A stretch of 64,000 nt of DNA, from positions 65,821,414-65,885,413 of the forward strand of contig CP141126.1 of the NCBI GenBank assembly GCA_035236585.1. Reading direction: 5' to 3'. The position numbers were made by a program, and so were the translations under genes. Below are positions 59,528 to 64,000 of the stretch, piece by piece. Under the pieces are notes generated by a model, which saw only the letters and a list, made by a program, of their open reading frames with translations, was not told where the DNA came from and did not search any database. Each line of letters starts with the position of its first letter. Position 1 is the stretch's first letter. This stretch comes from Warburgia ugandensis. Taxonomy: Eukaryota; Streptophyta; Magnoliopsida; Canellales; Canellaceae.

Positions 59528-60172
59528 CCCTAGGACTAGGGATGCTATGCTAAGTTATGAGGGTTTGGCCACCTACTTCCTGAAATTTATATGATGGATA
59601 CCATGCCCAAAGAGAGGCTAAATGTTGGGTGGAGCAATCATGGGAAGGCCGCCACTGTGACAGCCATGGTCCCCCCCATGTGACATGGATTTTGTTAATT
59701 GTCACAGTTGATATCAGTGGATTATTATGTAGTTATCCTAGCGTGCCATATGGATTTAGACTATGGCATAGTAATCCTTGAGTATTTTGCATTATGATGC
59801 ACATATGATAGGCATAGTATAATGGCATGGCATGATGAGATGCCACTACATGAGTTCCTGGAAAGAAAATCACTGTATGAGAATTAGCTAAATATTGATC
59901 TCCTAAGTGGAAGTATAGCCAGGGGAAGGAACAAGTTTTGAGCAATTTTCACTATTTTAACGAATTGATCCTATGTTACATAAATAATGTATATACTCTA
60001 TGTTGAGATAACTCATGAGTAGATAACCAAGATGGAATAATGACTGAGGTATGTATTCTTATATTAGTGAAGTAGTATATTTTTGTATCCCCTACCAAGC
60101 ATAACTTGCTGAGATATTGTAAATGTTTGAATGTTTACAATATCTCAGATACAAGGAAGGAGACTTAAGGAG
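59528..60172 (+). repeat. Family D 3' LTR fragment
   Basis: It aligns with 55858-56495 of the 5' LTR, from TAGGACTAGGGATGCTATG to GGAGACTTAAGG, including GGATACCATGCCC and the hairpin (60109-60147). Both LTR ends are missing. Confidence 0.88.
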
Positions 60173-60959
60173 ATCAATATTTGGATACACTTGTTTCCAA
60201 ATATATTTAGTTTCCAGGTTGGATCTCTTTACTTGTTCCTTTGATTGAGGATTTATTTGGATTACACTTTCTTCTTGCTTAAGTTCCTTGTCTTCTTTGG
60301 TTATTTACATCTTAATTTAAATCTCAAATCCTTGTATTTAAGGACCTTTGTTTCCAGTGGTGACAAGAGGAAAGAAACCTTAGACCATCTTATTTCCCTT
60401 TACTCTTTCCATAGTTCTTGCTTCATTTTAGCCATAGTTTACTCTTGTTGTCTCATCATTTTCCATCTCTTATACTTGAATTATCTCATTAGATTGCATG
60501 CATGAGATCTTGACTTAAGAGGACTATTATTGGGATGTTTTAAGAGTATTGCTTTGTGATATGGATTGAGCACATGTTACTTAAGAGTGCACAACTTTTT
60601 GTTCCCATCTCATGTACATTCACACTATTCTATTGTAATGCTTTTGTTTATGAATGCAATTTATTGTGAGCAAGATTCTAAGTGGATTATAATGTTAAAG
60701 TACCTTTGATCTAGTTGGTTATGCTTTATGAAATGTTGTACACCATTGATTAGTTTTTAATTTTTCATAAAAGTCACCCAATTAGTACCCATGTATTACA
60801 ACTTATGGGGGTAAATTAGAGGTTTTAGACCAAAATTCATAACACATGCATTTTTTACCTAATAGCCCAAAAGTTTGTTATTTTGTTGGTCTAGAAGATA
60901 GTCCAAAGTAAGTATGTGATTAATCATGTTTTACTGGGATTTAATTAGGATTTTTTCAT
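60173..60959. other. Unassigned AT-rich sequence
   Basis: No homology to the neighbouring elements that I can see, no convincing coding frame (the 86-codon frame at 60245-60505 is Phe/Leu/Ser-rich and unrecognised) and no terminal repeats. Possibly part of another LTR or single-copy sequence. Confidence 0.3.
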
Positions 60960-62450
60960 TTTTGTAAGAAAGATGGTGATCCAATGACTGAGATCGATTG
61001 GGATGGATTTGAATATCAAAGATCAAGAGATAGAGTCAAAGCCTCAAAAGCATCACCTCAACATAAACCAAAGGCCAACATCATCTTGTATACCAATAAT
61101 ATAGGTAATTAAAGTAGCTAAAGATGGCCAAAGTGGGCCATGCAGTAAGCCATGCATTACCACCACCTTTGCATGGAAGCCACTTTAGCCACCTTAGCCA
61201 TGTAAGCCATGAAAGAAGTTGGCAAGCTAAGGAATTCAAGAAAAACCATACAAGCCACTCAAGACAAGGGTTGAAGCCAAGAAATCAAGCCAAGGAAGCT
61301 TCCTAATCCAGCCATGAAGCTTAGCCAATGGAGCCTTCAAAGTTAGTCATCTAAGCCATCAAGCTAAGCTAAATGAAAGGCTAGGATTGGAGGAGAAACG
61401 AGAGAGTTATTCATGAGTTCCTTTGAAGATACTTAAGGGAAAATATATTAAAATAAGAGGGCACGTAGACCAATGGGATAAGAGTAACCAATTATTAGTG
61501 TTTTTCTCACTTTTGCCCACTTTTTCCCTAATTTCCACCTCACCCTTAAGATGCACTACGAATTTCTAAAACTCTCACTCCATCCATCTCTTACGAAACT
61601 TTCCAACCAACTAAATTTCTCCACCAAACACATCTCATCTCTTTCCTAACCTATCCCCACCTGCTTTCCTAAAAAATAAGCTTTCTACATTTTTTGGAAG
61701 GGGGTAGACACCCCTTCCTTAAAAGGTGGCATCTCCCACCTACCTCCCACCTTAAGGCAGCCCACTTGTTCCACCCACCTTCCTATTTGATTTCCATCCT
61801 TTACCCACATCCTAGCCCTGTAATTTCATGCTCTTTAATCCCTACACACCTTAGTACTTGGTTACCCTAGGAAAGATAGGAAAAATCTTGTTAAACCTGC
61901 CCAAAACCCAATCAAAACCAACCACTCCTTCAATATAGTAAAAGGATGTTTCCTCCATCTAAAAGAAAAGTCCACTTAATTCCAGCCCAATTCCTTCCTT
62001 TTTCTTGTTGTTTTGTGATGTATTTGGGTGATACTGCAAACTTAAAAGGTTCATGCTTCTTCCTCAAGTGTTCAACCTAGGATTTTTGGAGATTTTGATG
62101 GTTGGTTAGCATTTGCTGGAATTTCTTTCTATTCATGTTACTTTGCCTTGTTTTCCTTTAGCTTTCCTTGATTTTAAACTACGATTCAAGTTTGGTTTTC
62201 CTTTAGAATGTCAGCCAAGGGAATTCATCTTGAATCTATTTTTGTTCATTTTCTTTCATTGCATCTTTATTCTCTTTCAGCCTCTTGATTTTCCATCTTT
62301 GGTTGTTTAAGTTCCATTGGATTGTTGCCTTAGCTTTTAATAGAATTCTCCTTTGATTTCAAGCATACTTGTTCATGAGTGAATGTTGAAACAATTCTAG
62401 AAGATTTTATCTCATAATTGAGGAGTGATTATGTTATGCCTCAAGCATTT
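60960..62450 (+). repeat. Truncated plus-strand Athila/Tat-like LTR (family E-like)
   Basis: It shares with 22058-23936 an AAGCCAT-rich U3 (about 61125-61365) followed by a GTAGACCAATGGGATAAGAG-type segment (about 61465) comparable to GTGGACCAATAAGAGAAGAG at 22463. No primer site or U5 words follow; the element stops near 62450. Both boundaries are approximate. Confidence 0.55.
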
Positions 62451-62509
62451 CCGCTATTTTTGCATCCATTTAACAAAAATGAATTGGAAATTCTATAGGA
62501 AATAAACCA

Positions 62510-64000
62510 TGTTAAATGTTTTATTTTATTTAAAATAGTAAACAAAGGAATTTGTAAGAAAAAATAGTACCATTAGATTTTAAGTTTAAAATGGAATCCA
62601 ACGCCTCAAAGAACGCTGAAAACAGAGTTCATATGACTAATTTATGGCATTTTGAAGATAGAAGGGCATTTCTATAAAATACAATTAAAATATAATGACC
62701 CGAAAACACAAGGGGCCGCTTTACTAATGGCACCCCCTCTAGGTCGTCCCCTATCTCCAGCCACCACCATTCTCAACCTTTCCAAGCACCGCCTTGGCCA
62801 GGCTATAAAAAGCCCTCTTCCCTCCTCCTCAGCCATCCCTTCTTCTCCACCTTCTCTGACGGTTCAAGGGAGGATTCTGACCAAGGGTTTGAGCATGGAG
62901 AAACCCCACCTCCGGCAATGAGCATTGCTCTAGCCTGCCCAGGTAAGCAGCCTTTACTCCTTAAGTTTTTCCCCCTACTTCCCTGCCTAGATCCCTACCA
63001 AATCTGGGTATTTTTTGACTGGGAATCTTGGAGGAAACCCAGACTCGATGGGTCTGCCAACCCATCAAGCCAGACACCACCCAGGTCCCTCTTCCTCTTC
63101 CCTTCCCCTTCCCCTTTTCTTTTCCCTTTAGTTTCCTCTCTTCCAGCCGAGATTCATGTCGGATCTGGCATTTCCCCGGCCAAAAATCATTGGAGAAGAC
63201 CCCGGCCTCAATGGACATGCTGGTCCATTCGTACCAGGCGTCCCAGGGATGCGGCGTAACGTGCACCCGGGATGCGCCCGTGGGATGAATCTCAGATGTA
63301 CGACGTCGTACGGGGGGCGTACGACCACATACAACCACGGTCCCGATTTGACCGGGAGCCAAGGTACACCACACCTACGCCAAAGAAGCTTCCGTGCAAT
63401 GCCATCTAGGATGCGCATCATAGCGCATCAATTGGGCATGCATGCGCATGCGAATGCGGTCCCTGGCTCGGCCTTTGGACGCCGCTACATGTGGGTGTGG
63501 GTCCTAGTTCAACCAGGGCACATGAGCATCCTAGGAACAGTGACACGTGAGCCCTATTCATAGATGAATCTGGATCTTCCATTCCTTTGTGACGCTAAAT
63601 ATGCAATTACGAGGGGTGTAGGACTCCGATTGACAATTTGAGAGAATAGTTGTGTCCATAATAACGACGCAGACCTAATGAGACTATAAAACATAGGCTC
63701 CTAGGACTATTCAATATAACTATAGCCTAAAAACTATAAAGATGTTCTAGATCTAGCTTATAAGTGCGTTAAGCAAGGGCGTATAGATTCAAAAAGGTAG
63801 AGTTAGCAGTTAATCTATAAGTCCAAGTAATGACCCATAAAGGTTGAAAAATAATACTTGAATCCTTGTTATTAATGAATATCCAGGGCTTCACTAAGAA
63901 GGGTCAAGGTCGAGTAATGAAGAACGCAATTCAAGGAATAGTGAGGTAGGGAGTCTGATGCTACTAAGTTTTCAAATACATTTCAAATCTGAATGCTTTA
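62510..64000 (+). repeat. Family F LTR (related to family A), running off the window
   Basis: The U3 phrase GGAATCCAACGCCTCAAAG and the later AACACAAGGGGCCGC...GGCACCCC block match the family A LTR order (GGAATCCAACGAGACC...ACAGGGGCCCG...GGGCACCCC). A TATA box is at 62814-62821, a CpG-rich region at 63200-63520, and CTCCGATTGA...TTGTGTCC...ACTATAAAAC (about 63607-63690) parallels family A at about 2236-2303. The start is uncertain (TGTTAAATG at 62510). Open frames at 62652-63563 lie in this LTR and are not recognised as genes. Confidence 0.65.
62814..62821 (+). promoter_or_regulatory. TATA box of family F LTR
   Basis: TATAAAAA in the context CCAGGCTATAAAAAGCCC, about 300 bases into the LTR, at the place equivalent to the family A box. 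Confidence 0.65.

Larger units (their letters stand above)
52807..60172 (+). mobile_element. Family D chromovirus (Tekay/Del-like), internally and terminally deleted
   Basis: Order: full 5' LTR (52807-56822), initiator-Met primer site, gag, protease and RT. After the start of RNase H the sequence jumps at about 59528 into the middle of the 3' LTR, which itself stops at about 60172. RNase H, integrase, chromodomain, polypurine tract and both ends of the 3' LTR are lost. The LTR is a diverged relative of family B. The target duplication cannot be checked because the 3' end is missing. Confidence 0.88.

Noticed and set aside
60245..60505. 86-codon Phe/Leu-rich frame considered as a membrane peptide
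   Set aside because: AT-rich DNA readily gives such hydrophobic frames; no conserved motif or plausible gene context.
63156..63563. 135-codon frame in CpG-rich DNA near the right edge
   Set aside because: It lies downstream of the TATA box in a family A-like LTR. High GC opens several overlapping frames on both strands, and none has a recognisable motif.

Overview
The window looks like nuclear DNA from the intergenic, heterochromatic part of a flowering-plant genome with many retrotransposons. The evidence is plant-type Ty3/gypsy polyproteins, plant primer-binding sites (initiator-Met and Asp-like), a plant LINE, a CACTA transposon and high AT content. I found no intact host gene, no tRNA or rRNA gene, no CRISPR array and no bacterial-style operon. 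I cannot name the species.

Layout. 1-1428 and 11104-14852 are two halves of one minus-strand Athila/Tat-like gypsy element (5' LTR, primer site, gag, protease, start of pol; its 3' end lies off the left edge). It is split by a complete Tekay/Del-type chromovirus, 'family A' (1429-11098, 5-bp target duplication CATAG). From 14853 to about 22057 lies a decayed LINE whose endonuclease is split by a minus-strand solo LTR of 'family B' (15351-19493, target duplication CACCA). From 22058 to 31850 are Athila/Tat-like pieces: a plus LTR with primer site and leader, a minus-strand LTR, and two successive copies of an internally deleted gag-pol. At 31850-35724 are the integrase tail and LTR of another chromovirus ('family G'), whose LTR carries a CACTA element. 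At 35725-38530 is a truncated minus-strand 'family C' LTR. 38531-42842 holds an unassigned stretch, a minus-strand Athila/Tat-like LTR and a large inverted repeat. 42843-52806 is an internally deleted plus-strand family C element; its 3' LTR holds a family B solo LTR (45608-52265), which in turn holds a family A solo LTR (46962-49591, target duplication CATAA). 52807-60172 is a plus-strand 'family D' chromovirus (a B relative) with open gag and RT segments but no integrase. 60960-62450 is a truncated Athila/Tat-like plus LTR, and about 62510-64000 a family A-like LTR ('family F') running off the right edge.

How the parts work together. These are transposable-element modules, not a cellular pathway: gag packages RNA, protease/RT/RNase H/integrase copy and insert it, and LTRs carry promoter and polyadenylation signals. 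Every coding region is broken by stops, frameshifts or deletions, so no element here looks autonomous. The nesting gives a relative age order. The most interesting residual signals are a hairpin kept at the same LTR site in four chromovirus families despite sequence change, a CpG-rich LTR palindrome with paired substitutions, a repeated Athila/Tat derivative with a shared deletion, and a large inverted repeat near 42.4 kb. Family letters are mine, for cross-reference only.
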